Shown: in pieces, positions 17,354 through 26,070 of the stretch
How positions within the stretch are numbered: position 1 is the stretch's first letter
Layout of the letters: the number at the start of each line of letters is the position of its first letter
Origin: Mangrovicoccus sp049603835
Lineage (GTDB): Bacteria; Pseudomonadota; Alphaproteobacteria; Rhodobacterales; Rhodobacteraceae
DNA length: 64,000 nucleotides
Reading direction: 5' to 3'
Assembly (NCBI GenBank): GCA_049603835.1
Contig: JBMYSZ010000006.1
Coordinates: 62,001-126,000 of the forward strand
Position numbers and translations under genes: made by a program
Notes under the pieces: model-generated
Databases searched by the model: none
What the model was told of the DNA's origin: nothing
What the model saw: only the letters and a program-made list of their open reading frames with translations

Positions 17354-18439
17354 ATGGGAAGCTATATCCTGCGCCGCCTGGCGCTGATCATCCCGACTTT
17401 GATCGGGATAATGCTGATCAATTTCACCCTGACCCAATTTGTCCCTGGCGGGCCGATTGAGCAGATCATCGCCCGGATCGAAGGGCAGGGGGATGTGTTC
17501 CAGGGCATCTCTGGTGGTGGCGATTTGGGCGGGATGGAGCAAGGCGGCGGGGATGAACGCTATCTAGGCTCGCGCGGTTTGCCGCCCGATTTCATCGCCG
17601 AGCTGGAAAAGCAGTTCGGCTTTGATAAGCCCGCCTGGCAGCGCTTTCTCTTGATGCTGCGCGACTACGCGATGTTCGATTTCGGCGAAAGCTATTTCCG
17701 CTCCATCTCTGTGGTGGATCTGGTGCTGGAAAAGATGCCGGTTTCAATCACGCTGGGGCTTTGGTCGACGGTTATCGCTTATCTTGTCTCAATCCCGCTG
17801 GGGATCCGCAAAGCTGTGCGGGATGGCTCTCGCTTTGACACTTGGACCAGCGGGCTGATTATCGTGGCTTATGCGATCCCGGGCTTTTTGTTCGCGATCC
17901 TTTTGCTCGTGGTCTTTGCAGGGGGATCCTATCTGCAATGGTTCCCGCTGAGGGGGCTCACATCCGATAATTGGGAAAGCCTGAGTTTGGGCGGCAAGAT
18001 CGTGGATTATTTCTGGCACATCACTTTGCCGGTGCTGGCCTCCACCATTTCGGCCTTTGCGACGCTCACCCTGCTGACGAAAAACAGCTTCCTTGATGAG
18101 ATCAAAAAGCAATATGTGATCACAGCCAAAGCCAAGGGGCTCAGCGAAGGGCGGGTGCTTTATGGCCATGTCTTCCGTAATGCCATGCTGATTGTGATCG
18201 CGGGCTTTCCGGCGGTGTTCGTGTCGGTTTTCTTCGGTGGCTCGCTGATTATCGAAACCATCTTCTCTCTCGATGGTTTGGGTCGTTTGGGCTTTGAAGC
18301 GGCCGTGTCGCGCGATTATCCGGTGATCTTTGGCACGCTTTATGTGTTTGGCCTAATTGGCCTGCTGGTGGGACTGTTGTCGGATCTGATGTATGTCTGG
18401 ATCGATCCACGGATCGATTTTGAAACGCGGGAGACGTGA
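17354..18439 (+). CDS. yejB: Peptide ABC permease YejB
   Basis: First membrane subunit, 361 residues, of the BPD_transp_1 (OppB/DppB) type. MGSYILRRLALIIPTLIGIMLINF is the first helix, followed by a long periplasmic loop that carries the YejB-typical RIEGQGDVFQGISGGGDLGG insertion. Five further helices follow. The EAA-like docking loop is visible around residues 250-275 (KKQYVITAKAKGLSEGRVLYGHVFRNAM). It starts eight bases after yejA and ends four bases before yejE. The Gly-rich insertion and the ensuing LEKQFGFDKP are typical of YejB rather than DppB. Confidence 0.93.
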   Translation: MGSYILRRLALIIPTLIGIMLINFTLTQFVPGGPIEQIIARIEGQGDVFQGISGGGDLGGMEQGGGDERYLGSRGLPPDFIAELEKQFGFDKPAWQRFLLMLRDYAMFDFGESYFRSISVVDLVLEKMPVSITLGLWSTVIAYLVSIPLGIRKAVRDGSRFDTWTSGLIIVAYAIPGFLFAILLLVVFAGGSYLQWFPLRGLTSDNWESLSLGGKIVDYFWHITLPVLASTISAFATLTLLTKNSFLDEIKKQYVITAKAKGLSEGRVLYGHVFRNAMLIVIAGFPAVFVSVFFGGSLIIETIFSLDGLGRLGFEAAVSRDYPVIFGTLYVFGLIGLLVGLLSDLMYVWIDPRIDFETRET

Positions 18440-18442
18440 TTA

Positions 18443-19591
18443 ATGGCCGTCACTGATACCATACCGCAAACCCCGTCGCGTCGCTGGGTTTCCCCGCTGG
18501 CCGAACGCCGCTGGCGGAATTTCTGCGCCAATGGCCGGGCCTTTTGGTCGCTGATCATCTTTTCCATTCTCTTTGGCCTGTCGCTCTTTGCCGAGTTCCT
18601 GGCCAATGACAAACCGGTCCTTGTCAGCTATCGCGGCGAGCTGCATTACCCGATCTTCGAGTTTTATCCCGAAACAGCCTTTGGCGGCGATTTTAAGACC
18701 GAAGCCGTTTACCGGGATATCGAAGTGCAATGTTTGATCGTCTCGGGCGGGTTAGAAGACTGCTGGGACGATCCCGAGGCTGTGATCACAGAGGTGCAAG
18801 AAACCGGCGCGCTCAATGGCGATAAGGTCGAGCAAGGCTGGCTGCTCTGGCCGCTGATCCCCTATAGCTTTAATACGGTCAGCGATATTAGCGGCACGGC
18901 GCCGTCCGCCCCGGATAGCGAGCATTGGCTGGGCACAGATGATACCGCCCGCGATGTGCTGGCGCGGGTGATCTATGGCTTTCGGCTGTCGGTCGCGTTT
19001 GCCCTGGTGGTGACATTCCTGACCTCTGTCATCGGTATTGCCGCCGGGGCGGTGCAGGGCTTTTTCGGCGGCTGGGTTGATCTGGTCTTTCAGCGCTTGA
19101 TCGAGCTTTGGGGCGCCACGCCGAGCCTATTCATCATCATTATCGTCGCTGCAATGTTTCAGATGAATTTCTGGCTCTTGGTGTTTTTGATGACGTTATT
19201 TGGCTGGACCGCCCTTGTGGGTGTGGTGCGGGCGGAATTCCTTCGGGCTCGGAATTTCGAATATGTGCGGGCCGCGCGGGCGCTTGGCGTGTCCAATGGC
19301 ACGATTATGTTCCGCCATGTCCTGCCCAATGCTATGGTGGCCACACTCACCATGCTGCCATTTGTGATCACAGGCGTGATCGGCTCGCTCGCCGCTCTGG
19401 ATTTCCTGGGCTTTGGTTTGCCCAGCTCTGCCCCTTCGCTTGGGGAGCTGACCTTGCAGGCCAAGCAAAATCTGCAGGCTCCCTGGCTTGGCTTCACCGC
19501 CTTTTTCGTCTTTGCCATTATGCTGTCGCTCTTGGTCTTCATCTTCGAAGGCATCCGCGACGCATTTGACCCAAGAAAGACCTTCAAATGA
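18443..19591 (+). CDS. yejE: Peptide ABC permease YejE
   Basis: Second membrane subunit, 382 residues, of the OppC/DppC type. It has an N-terminal cytoplasmic stretch and one helix (FWSLIIFSILFGLSLFAEFL), then a large periplasmic domain of about 140 residues that is characteristic of YejE, including HWLGTDDTARDVLARVIYG. The five-helix core contains the docking loop YVRAARALGVSNGTIMFRHVLPNA. Its stop overlaps the yejF start (ATGA), giving translational coupling. It works with YejB as the heterodimeric channel. Confidence 0.93.
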   Translation: MAVTDTIPQTPSRRWVSPLAERRWRNFCANGRAFWSLIIFSILFGLSLFAEFLANDKPVLVSYRGELHYPIFEFYPETAFGGDFKTEAVYRDIEVQCLIVSGGLEDCWDDPEAVITEVQETGALNGDKVEQGWLLWPLIPYSFNTVSDISGTAPSAPDSEHWLGTDDTARDVLARVIYGFRLSVAFALVVTFLTSVIGIAAGAVQGFFGGWVDLVFQRLIELWGATPSLFIIIIVAAMFQMNFWLLVFLMTLFGWTALVGVVRAEFLRARNFEYVRAARALGVSNGTIMFRHVLPNAMVATLTMLPFVITGVIGSLAALDFLGFGLPSSAPSLGELTLQAKQNLQAPWLGFTAFFVFAIMLSLLVFIFEGIRDAFDPRKTFK

Positions 19592-21219
19592 CCCCTGTCC
19601 TCACGGTGAAAGATCTGCGCGTCGCCTTTTCCCAAGATGGCAAGCGTTCCGAGGCGGTCAAAGGCGTGTCCTTTGATGTGGGGCGCGGTGAAACCGTTGC
19701 CCTCGTGGGGGAGAGTGGTTCGGGCAAATCGGTCACTGCGCTGTCCACTGTGGGGCTGTTGCCCGATAGCGCGATGATTGACGGCAAGGTCAGCTATCAG
19801 GGCCGCCAGATGATCGGCGCTGATGAGGCCACGCTGCGCTCGATCCGGGGCAATGATATCAGCTTTATCTTCCAAGAGCCGATGACCTCGCTCAACCCGC
19901 TGCATACCCTGGAAAAGCAACTGGGCGAGAGCCTGGCCTTGCATCAGGGCATTAGCGGTGCGGCGGCGCGGGAAAGGATCATAGAGCTGCTGGATAAGGT
20001 GGGGATCAAAGATCCGGCCAGCCGTTTGGGCGCTTATCCCCATGAGCTGTCGGGGGGGCAGCGTCAGCGGGTGATGATCGCTATGGCTTTGGCCAACCAG
20101 CCTGATCTTTTGATCGCTGATGAGCCCACCACGGCGCTGGATGTGACTATTCAGGCGCAGATCCTGGAGCTGCTCAATCAGCTCAAGCTTTCCGAGGGGA
20201 TGAGCCTGCTCTTTATAACCCATGATCTGGGGATCGTGCGCCGCTTTGCCGATCGGGTCTGTGTGATGAAGGATGGCGAGATCGTCGAAGCCGGAGAAAC
20301 CGCTGAAATCTTTGCCAATCCGCAGCATCCCTATACGCAAAAACTGCTGGCGGCCGAGCCGACGGGCCAGCCCGATCCAGTGCCTGAAAGCGCGCAAGAA
20401 ATCATCGCGACTGATAAGCTGCGGGTGTGGTTTCCGATTACCGCTGGCTTTTTGCGTCGCACGGTAGATCATGTGCGCGCGGTGAATTCCGCATCTCTTT
20501 CGGTGCGCCAGGGCGAAACGCTGGGGATTGTGGGCGAGTCGGGTTCTGGCAAGACGACGCTCGCGCTTGCGATAATGCGCCTTGTGGGCTCTGAGGGGCC
20601 GATTGTGTTTCAGGGCCAGGATATCCAGGGCTGGAAGACCCGCCAGCTTCGCGCTTTGCGCCGGGATATGCAGATCGTGTTCCAAGACCCGTTTGGCAGC
20701 CTTAGCCCACGGATGAATATTGGCCAGATCATCGGCGAAGGGCTCGGGGTGCATGGCACACCCAAAGGCATGCGCGCCGATGAGATGGTGGCCGAGATCC
20801 TCACCGAAGTGGGGCTAGATCCGGCGACGCGCCACCGGTATCCGCATGAATTCTCTGGCGGTCAGCGGCAGCGGATTGCAATCGCGCGGGCCATGGTGCT
20901 GCGGCCCAAGCTGGTGGTGCTTGATGAGCCGACCTCGGCGCTGGATATGACGGTGCAGGTGCAAATCGTCGATCTTCTGCGCGAGTTGCAGCGAAAATAC
21001 CGGCTGGGCTATCTCTTTATCAGCCATGATTTGCGCGTGGTGCGGGCGCTGAGCCATAAGGTGATGGTGATGCAGCATGGTGATGTGGTGGAGGCCGGGG
21101 AGGCGGGCCAGATCTTCGACGCGCCCAGCCATCCCTATACCCAAGAACTTTTGGCCGCCGCGCTGGATCACGGGCCTAAGGGCGATCAAGTGGTGGTGCC
21201 TTTGCGCAAGCGGGGCTAA
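19588..21219 (+). CDS. yejF: Peptide ABC ATPase YejF (two nucleotide-binding domains)
   Basis: A 543-residue fused ATPase driving YejABE. Domain 1 (about residues 1-260) has Walker A GESGSGKSVTA, signature LSGGQRQRVMIAMAL and Walker B LLIADEPTTALD. Domain 2 (about 275-543) has GESGSGKTTLA, FSGGQRQRIAIARAM and LVVLDEPTSALD. Both have the OppDF-type C-terminal extension motif HPYTQ(K/E)LLAA, at the end of each half. The tandem fusion is the YejF hallmark, as opposed to separate DppD and DppF. It ends the operon and is convergent with mntP, 24 bases away. Confidence 0.95.
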   Translation: MTPVLTVKDLRVAFSQDGKRSEAVKGVSFDVGRGETVALVGESGSGKSVTALSTVGLLPDSAMIDGKVSYQGRQMIGADEATLRSIRGNDISFIFQEPMTSLNPLHTLEKQLGESLALHQGISGAAARERIIELLDKVGIKDPASRLGAYPHELSGGQRQRVMIAMALANQPDLLIADEPTTALDVTIQAQILELLNQLKLSEGMSLLFITHDLGIVRRFADRVCVMKDGEIVEAGETAEIFANPQHPYTQKLLAAEPTGQPDPVPESAQEIIATDKLRVWFPITAGFLRRTVDHVRAVNSASLSVRQGETLGIVGESGSGKTTLALAIMRLVGSEGPIVFQGQDIQGWKTRQLRALRRDMQIVFQDPFGSLSPRMNIGQIIGEGLGVHGTPKGMRADEMVAEILTEVGLDPATRHRYPHEFSGGQRQRIAIARAMVLRPKLVVLDEPTSALDMTVQVQIVDLLRELQRKYRLGYLFISHDLRVVRALSHKVMVMQHGDVVEAGEAGQIFDAPSHPYTQELLAAALDHGPKGDQVVVPLRKRG

Positions 21220-21243
21220 CGCCGGAAGCGGTTTTGGCCGCGC

Positions 21244-21804
21244 CTAGAGAGGCGCGCTTAGATGCTCCCAAAGGATCGAACTGCCCAAGATCAGCAGGGC
21301 CAAACCGCCAAGCGCCTCTGCATAGCGCCCAAATCGCGCGCCGACCAATCGGCCTAGGAACATGCCGGTGGAGCTCATGATCATTGTCGTCGCGCCGATC
21401 ACCAGGGCCGTGACCAGAATATTCACATTGAGAAAGGCGAGCGAAACCCCCACGGCCATAGCATCCACCGAGGTGCCAATCGCCGCGATCAGCAGCGCCC
21501 AAAAGCTCATCTTGCGCACCGCCTCTGTATTGCCTTCCCAGGCGAGGATTATCATCCGCAGACCGACACCAGAGAGCAGCGCAAAGGCGATCCAGTGATC
21601 CACGGCGGCGATATACTGGCTCGCCGCGAGTCCTGCCGCCCAGCCGATGAGCGGGCTAAGCGCCTCAGTGATGCCGAAAATCAGGCCGGTGCGCAGGGAA
21701 AAGGAGAGGCTCGGTTCGCGGGCCGCAGCCCCTTTGCCAAGCGCCACGATAAAGGCGTCCAGAGATAGGGAAACGGCAATCACGCCGATGGATAAGGGTG
21801 ACAT
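21244..21804 (-). CDS. mntP: Manganese efflux pump MntP
   Basis: A 186-residue inner-membrane protein with six helices in two repeats. Each repeat carries an acidic motif: SLSLDAFIVALGKGA near residues 13-27 and GTSVDAMAVGVSLAF near 113-127, which are the paired Asp-containing signatures of the MntP (DUF204) family. It exports Mn2+ when the metal is in excess. The ATG at 21804 has a GAGGA ribosome site. The 5' leader contains a yybP-ykoY riboswitch that should turn the gene on with manganese, which independently supports the function. Confidence 0.94.
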   Translation of the reverse strand: MSPLSIGVIAVSLSLDAFIVALGKGAAAREPSLSFSLRTGLIFGITEALSPLIGWAAGLAASQYIAAVDHWIAFALLSGVGLRMIILAWEGNTEAVRKMSFWALLIAAIGTSVDAMAVGVSLAFLNVNILVTALVIGATTMIMSSTGMFLGRLVGARFGRYAEALGGLALLILGSSILWEHLSAPL

Positions 21805-21810
21805 GAGCGA

Positions 21811-21970
21811 TCCTCAGGGCCAGGTCCGAGCGTCAGACGGACCCCGCCCGCAGAGCCCTGACGCTACGGTCTCGCAAAGCCATAAGGCCGGATATGCCAC
21901 GCGGTCTGCGCGAGTGTGTTGACACATCCTCGCCCGATCTTGCGATGCAGGCGACTGCTACTCCCCGAAT
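21811..21970 (-). promoter_or_regulatory. yybP-ykoY manganese riboswitch of mntP
   Basis: On the minus strand the leader contains the two conserved parts of the yybP-ykoY aptamer: GGGGAGTAGC at its 5' side (plus coordinates 21957-21966) and GGCTTTGCGAGACC at its 3' side (about 21869-21882), with GTCAACA between. Downstream, CGTCAG (21858-21863) can pair with CTGACG (21831-21836). The overlapping TCAGGGC (21855-21861) can instead pair with GCCCTGA (21814-21820), which runs into the GAGGA ribosome site. This suggests translational control by alternative helices. The rest of the 315-base gap, upstream of about 21971, holds the mntP promoter and the 3' flank of hemN, with no gene seen. Confidence 0.85.
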
Positions 21971-22119
21971 ACTGGCTTACCTAAGCAGGCCGCAGCCATC
22001 CGTCAAGCTTGAGGTCGCTCAACTTGTCGCGGTTTGGCGCACCGCCGATGCAACACAGGGGCACGCAAAAGGTCAATAAAATCTGAGATTTGGACGCCCT
22101 GGCCGCGCCCGCTTGGCTT

Positions 22120-23475
22120 TTAGACCGCTGAGGAATGCCCAGCCTTGCTCAGATCATAAGCGTCAAAAGCACGGGCGATCATCCGGGTCAGGGGGCGCCC
22201 TTTTTCTTCGATGATCAGAGTGTTTTTGCGCAGTTTCAGATAGCCTTTGAAGGCATCGCAGGCCTTAATCGCCCAAGCGCGCACTTCCGCAGCGTCGGGG
22301 CCTGCCCGCACTAGAACCGTGTCCAAATCGATCTCGAAATCGCACATCAGCCCTTCGATGATCCGCGCGCGCACCCGGTCTTCGCGGGTGAATTCATGGC
22401 CGCGGGTCGTGGAAAAGCGGCTTTCGCGGATATGAGCTGTGTAATCGCCCGTAGCGGCGGCATTTTGCGTGTAACCTTGGGAGAAGCGCGAAATCGAGGA
22501 GGCACCGATGCCAATAAGCGTCTCGGATGTGTCATCCGTGTAGCCCTGGAAATTGCGGCGCAACCGGCCCTCGCGCGCGGCTTTGGCCAGCCCATCTTCG
22601 GGGCGCGCGAAATGGTCGATGCCGATTTCTTCATACCCATCCCACAAAAACAGCTGCCGCGCGGTTTCAAACAGGGCCAGGCGCTCTTCCGGTGTGGGCA
22701 GTGCATCCGAGGGGATCAGCGATTGCCGCCGCGCCATCCATGGCACATGGGCATAGCCATAAAGCGCCACCCGATCCGGGTTCAGGCTTAGCAGGCGCTG
22801 TACGCTTTCCGCGATCCGTTCCGAGGATTGATGCGGCAGGCCATAAAGAATATCCGTGTTGAGGCTATCGATCCCGCGATCGCGCAGCTTATCAGCCACT
22901 TCTTTGGTGATCTCATAGCTTTGTTCGCGGCCGATGACCTTTTGGATTTCCGGGTCGAAATCCTGCACCCCAATACTGGCGCGATTCATGCCGCCCGCGA
23001 CCAGAGCATCCAGACGGGCATCATCAATCTCATTGGGGTCAATTTCGACGGAAAATTCGCCGCCTTCGGCCATGGGAGCCGCGTTCAGCAGTTTATCCGC
23101 TAATTTGCGGATCATATCCGCTTCCAAAAGCGTCGGCGTGCCGCCGCCCCAATGAAGGCGAGATAGGCTCACCCCTTTGGGCAGGTGCTGGGCCAATAGG
23201 TCGATTTCCTGGCATAATGTATCCAGATAGGCCTCAACCGTGTTCATATTCGACGTGCCTTGGGTGCGGCAGGCGCAGAACCAGCAGAGCCGCCTGCAGA
23301 AGGGCACGTGCAAATAGAGTGAGATTTGAGCATTTTCCGGGATTGCTTCGATCCAAGAGACATGCTGCGACGCCCCAACGGCACCTGAGAATTGCGGTGC
23401 GGTCGGATAGCTCGTATAACGCGGTACGCGCGCGTCAAATAGACCGAGCTTAGAGAGTTGTGCCAGTTCAACCAT
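22120..23475 (-). CDS. hemN: Oxygen-independent coproporphyrinogen III dehydrogenase
   Basis: Radical SAM enzyme that makes protoporphyrinogen IX without oxygen, in the cytoplasm. The 4Fe-4S motif CRRLCWFCAC (C-x3-C-x2-C plus a fourth Cys) lies about 60 residues from the N-terminus, preceded by RVPRYTSYPTAPQFS, the HemN N-terminal signature. GGGTPTLL and the later FARPEDGLAKA region also fit bona fide HemN rather than the HemW-like group. The start is the ATG at 23475 (MVELAQLSKLGLFDARVPRYTSYPT); a GTG seven codons upstream (23496) is possible. It is divergent from fnrL and shares an FNR box. Oxygen-dependent HemF is also in the window at 40.8 kb. Confidence 0.95.
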   Translation of the reverse strand: MVELAQLSKLGLFDARVPRYTSYPTAPQFSGAVGASQHVSWIEAIPENAQISLYLHVPFCRRLCWFCACRTQGTSNMNTVEAYLDTLCQEIDLLAQHLPKGVSLSRLHWGGGTPTLLEADMIRKLADKLLNAAPMAEGGEFSVEIDPNEIDDARLDALVAGGMNRASIGVQDFDPEIQKVIGREQSYEITKEVADKLRDRGIDSLNTDILYGLPHQSSERIAESVQRLLSLNPDRVALYGYAHVPWMARRQSLIPSDALPTPEERLALFETARQLFLWDGYEEIGIDHFARPEDGLAKAAREGRLRRNFQGYTDDTSETLIGIGASSISRFSQGYTQNAAATGDYTAHIRESRFSTTRGHEFTREDRVRARIIEGLMCDFEIDLDTVLVRAGPDAAEVRAWAIKACDAFKGYLKLRKNTLIIEEKGRPLTRMIARAFDAYDLSKAGHSSAV

Positions 23476-23512
23476 TGTTATACCGTAATGCTTCACTATT
23501 CAGCCCCCGACA

Positions 23513-23526
23513 TTGATCGAGGTCAA
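23513..23526. promoter_or_regulatory. FNR box between hemN and fnrL
   Basis: TTGATCGAGGTCAA matches 9 of 10 conserved positions of TTGAT-N4-ATCAA. It is centred about 45 bases from the hemN ATG and 22 bases from the fnrL ATG, so FnrL could activate hemN and limit its own gene. Confidence 0.75.
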
Positions 23527-23540
23527 CAAGGACGCAAATT

Positions 23541-24287
23541 ATGGCCGTGATGCAGGGAATGCACGCTACCCAGGAATGCGGTGATTGTCCGATCCGCCAT
23601 CGGGCGGTCTGTGCGCGCTGCGAAAGCGAAGAATTGCAGGCGCTGGAAGAAATCAAATATTACCGCAGCTATCCGGCGGGCCAGACAGTCGTTTGGGCAG
23701 GGGATCGGATGGATTTCGTGGCCTCTGTTGTCACCGGCATCGCAACGCTCAGCCAAACCCTAGAGGATGGCCGCACCCAGATGGTGGGTCTTTTGCTGCC
23801 ATCGGATTTTGTCGGTCGACCTGGGCGGGAATATGCGGCTTATGATGTTGTGGCGACAACGGATCTGACGATCTGCTGTTTCCGCAAGCGTCCCTTCGAA
23901 ACTATGATGGAGCGCACGCCGCATATCGGCCAGCGCCTGTTGGAAATGACCTTGGACGAGCTGGACGCCGCCCGCGAATGGATGCTGCTTTTGGGTCGCA
24001 AAACCGCGCGGGAAAAAATCGCGAGCCTTCTTGCGATTATCGCGCGGCGGGATGCGTCTTTGAATTTGCGCGCTACGGATGGGCGCTTGGTGTTTGATCT
24101 GCCGCTGACCCGTGAGGCTATGGCTGATTATCTGGGTCTGACCCTGGAAACCGTAAGCCGCCAGATGACCGCGCTGCGCAAAGCGGGCGTGATCGAAATG
24201 GAAGGCAAACGGCATATCACCATCCCCGATATCCAAGCGCTGATCGACGAGACCGGCGATGATAGCGATGGTGGCTTTCTCGGGTAA
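23541..24287 (+). CDS. fnrL: FNR-type oxygen-sensing regulator FnrL
   Basis: A 248-residue CRP/FNR-family activator of low-oxygen genes. The N-terminal cluster ligands are visible as C13, C16, C24 and C27 (ECGDCPIRHRAVCARC), with a further Cys pair in the sensor domain (TICCF). This gives the set needed for an oxygen-labile 4Fe-4S cluster. A cyclic-nucleotide-like beta-roll follows, then a long dimer helix and a C-terminal helix-turn-helix with ETVSRQMTALR, whose Glu, Ser and Arg read TTGAT. The ATG is preceded by AAGGA. Its likely targets in the window are hemN, uspA, ccoNOQP and ccoG, all of which carry matching sites. Confidence 0.95.
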   Translation: MAVMQGMHATQECGDCPIRHRAVCARCESEELQALEEIKYYRSYPAGQTVVWAGDRMDFVASVVTGIATLSQTLEDGRTQMVGLLLPSDFVGRPGREYAAYDVVATTDLTICCFRKRPFETMMERTPHIGQRLLEMTLDELDAAREWMLLLGRKTAREKIASLLAIIARRDASLNLRATDGRLVFDLPLTREAMADYLGLTLETVSRQMTALRKAGVIEMEGKRHITIPDIQALIDETGDDSDGGFLG

Positions 24288-24311
24288 TCGAAAGATCACA
24301 AGCGGAACGCG

Positions 24312-24980
24312 TTAGTCGACTTGCTCCATATGCCCGGCCAGGGTTTCTGCCTGCTGGCGGCTTTGATGGCTCAGATTTCGCATTTCATCAGCAATGATCC
24401 CAAAGGCCCGGCCGGCATCCCCGGCGCGTTTCGCTTCGAGCGACGCATTGGTTGCCACGATTTGCAGCGATTTTGACAAACGCTCGATCTGTCCAACGGA
24501 TTTTGTGACGGCCAGCAATAAGGGCGCTTTGGCGGCGCTCCGCTCGGCGGCGACGTCACCTAAACAGCGACCAATACCGCCATTTATTTCATTCAGCGCG
24601 GCCAATAGCGGGCCCGCCACAAAATCCCCCAGCTGGCTGAGATCCTGGGCCGAACATTTCTGCGACTGAGTCAGACGTCTCAGGCTAGATTTGAACTGAT
24701 CCAGCAGGCGCAGATGATCTGCTTGGATCGCGCCGCTTTCGGTCAGGGCTTCGGCGGCGGGTCTATCTAAGGCGCTACTTTTTGACGGCGATTCGAGTGT
24801 GACGCAAATCTCGGAAAATTCGGCAAGAATCGCGCTGAGACGTTTGGTAATATGGTCTCGATCAGGGGCAGAATCGCGCAGCAGAAGAAACATCACCGCT
24901 TGGTGAGACAGCATGCGCAATTTGCCTGACTGGCCGATGAGTTGCCCCAATTGGCTTTCTACGGTCTGCTCCGAACTCAC
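24312..24980 (-). CDS. Soluble methyl-accepting chemotaxis-like protein
   Basis: A 222-residue protein without a signal peptide or membrane helix. The N-terminal segment SGKLRMLSHQAVMFLLLR (residues about 16-34) resembles the first helix of PilJ/NIT-type sensor domains. The C-terminal part, IVATNASLEAKRAGDAGRAFGIIADEMRNLSHQSR, matches the highly conserved hairpin tip of MCP signalling domains, which contacts CheA and CheW. The protein ends soon after the tip, so the second helical arm is short. It may be a cytoplasmic signal protein or a reduced MCP. It lies on the opposite strand just after fnrL, with no chemotaxis genes nearby. Confidence 0.75.
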   Translation of the reverse strand: MSSEQTVESQLGQLIGQSGKLRMLSHQAVMFLLLRDSAPDRDHITKRLSAILAEFSEICVTLESPSKSSALDRPAAEALTESGAIQADHLRLLDQFKSSLRRLTQSQKCSAQDLSQLGDFVAGPLLAALNEINGGIGRCLGDVAAERSAAKAPLLLAVTKSVGQIERLSKSLQIVATNASLEAKRAGDAGRAFGIIADEMRNLSHQSRQQAETLAGHMEQVD

Positions 24981-25054
24981 ACTGATCCCCTAAACCAACA
25001 AGCTAGATACACCTATCAACTAAGAGCCGGTGGTTGCGGTTGGGTAAACCGCTA

Positions 25055-25084
25055 AAAATCCGGCGAAAAACTCCGCCGGATTTT
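25055..25084 (-). terminator. Terminator after uspA
   Basis: AAAATCCGGC / GCCGGATTTT, a 10-bp perfect stem with a 10-base loop. Read on the minus strand it ends in ATTTTTA, downstream of the uspA stop. Confidence 0.85.
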
Positions 25085-25127
25085 GGTGGATAGCTTGATG
25101 AAACGCGCGAATCTTGGGCGTTCGGCC

Positions 25128-25967
25128 TTAATGTGCCATCAAGATGGGCACTTTGGGATCGGTGAGCATATCCCTGGTGGGGCCCCCCAAGACGGCTTCG
25201 CGCAGGCGGGAATGGCCATAAGCCCCCATGATCAGCAGATCGGCATCCCGCGCCTCTAGGTGATCATTGAGGGTCTGGGAAATCCGCGCGTGATTGCGGG
25301 CCAGAACCGAAATTTCCGCGCGCACCCCATGGCGGCCCAGATATTCCGACAAAGCCCCGCCAGGATCGGAGCGGTCCGGGCCGTGGGATGGCGGATCCAC
25401 GATTGCGATATTGGTCGTCCCTGCGGCCATTAATTGGGGCAGGGCGGCCCTCACGGCCGTCATTTCTTCGGGCGATTGATTCGAGGCGATGACGATATTC
25501 TTGCCCAGTGTTTTACCGGCCCAAGAATCGGGAACCGTGAGAATCGGCGCCGGCCCCTGGAAGAGAGCGGCTTCGGTGATTGTCTCATCTTCTGGGCTGC
25601 GACCTTCGCCAAAGGTCTCTGGTAAGATGACAAGATCCGCGTAACGTGCAAAGCGGCTTACCACCTGACCAAGCGCGCCCCAATGGGCAACCATGGCTTC
25701 GCAGCTATAGCGAATATCCGTTGGTTTAAGGGCGGTCTCGACCATAGTCTTAATTTCTGTCGCCTGTTCCTCGGCTGCGGCGATTGTATCGGGGGTCATC
25801 ATCGCTGTGGCGCCGGTGTAGTAAAAGCCGATTTGCATTTGGTCTATACCTAAGCATAACACCTGCAAATGCGCGTCGAATTCTTCGGCAAGGCTACAAG
25901 CTAAAGTGAAATGTGCCGCGGAGGGCTCGGGGTCACGCAGAACCGTCAGAAGTGATTTATAGGCCAT
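25128..25967 (-). CDS. uspA: Universal stress protein, tandem Usp domains
   Basis: A 279-residue cytoplasmic protein with two Usp folds: residues about 1-145 and 155-279. The second half has the nucleotide-binding signature GAYGHSRLREAVLGGPTRDML (G-2x-G-9x-G(S/T) pattern); the first half is degenerate. It lies divergently from the ccoNOQP operon, and the shared 200-base intergenic region has two FNR-type sites, so low-oxygen induction is likely. Usp genes next to cco genes are a recurring arrangement in Rhodobacterales. Its partner or ligand is unknown; ATP binding is expected from the motif. Confidence 0.88.
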   Translation of the reverse strand: MAYKSLLTVLRDPEPSAAHFTLACSLAEEFDAHLQVLCLGIDQMQIGFYYTGATAMMTPDTIAAAEEQATEIKTMVETALKPTDIRYSCEAMVAHWGALGQVVSRFARYADLVILPETFGEGRSPEDETITEAALFQGPAPILTVPDSWAGKTLGKNIVIASNQSPEEMTAVRAALPQLMAAGTTNIAIVDPPSHGPDRSDPGGALSEYLGRHGVRAEISVLARNHARISQTLNDHLEARDADLLIMGAYGHSRLREAVLGGPTRDMLTDPKVPILMAH

Positions 25968-26024
25968 GTGGGTTCTCCCTGGGGTGTCTAAATCCTTTCT
26001 AAACTGCGACCCATCGACCGTGCA

Positions 26025-26038
26025 TTGATTTCACTCAA
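26025..26038. promoter_or_regulatory. FNR-type box nearer uspA
   Basis: TTGATTTCACTCAA matches 9 of 10 conserved positions of TTGAT-N4-ATCAA. It is centred about 64 bases upstream of the uspA ATG. Confidence 0.6.
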
Positions 26039-26056
26039 TGGCGCGAAGGTCTTGTT

Positions 26057-26070
26057 TTGATACAGATCAA
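26057..26070. promoter_or_regulatory. FNR box of ccoNOQP
   Basis: TTGATACAGATCAA is a perfect TTGAT-N4-ATCAA site, about 105 bases upstream of ccoN. FnrL activation of the cbb3 oxidase operon is the established role in this group. Confidence 0.85.

Noticed and set aside
19159..20754. 531-codon minus-strand frame opposite yejE and yejF
   Set aside because: It spans two real genes in antisense, and is His/Arg/Gln-rich with no motif.
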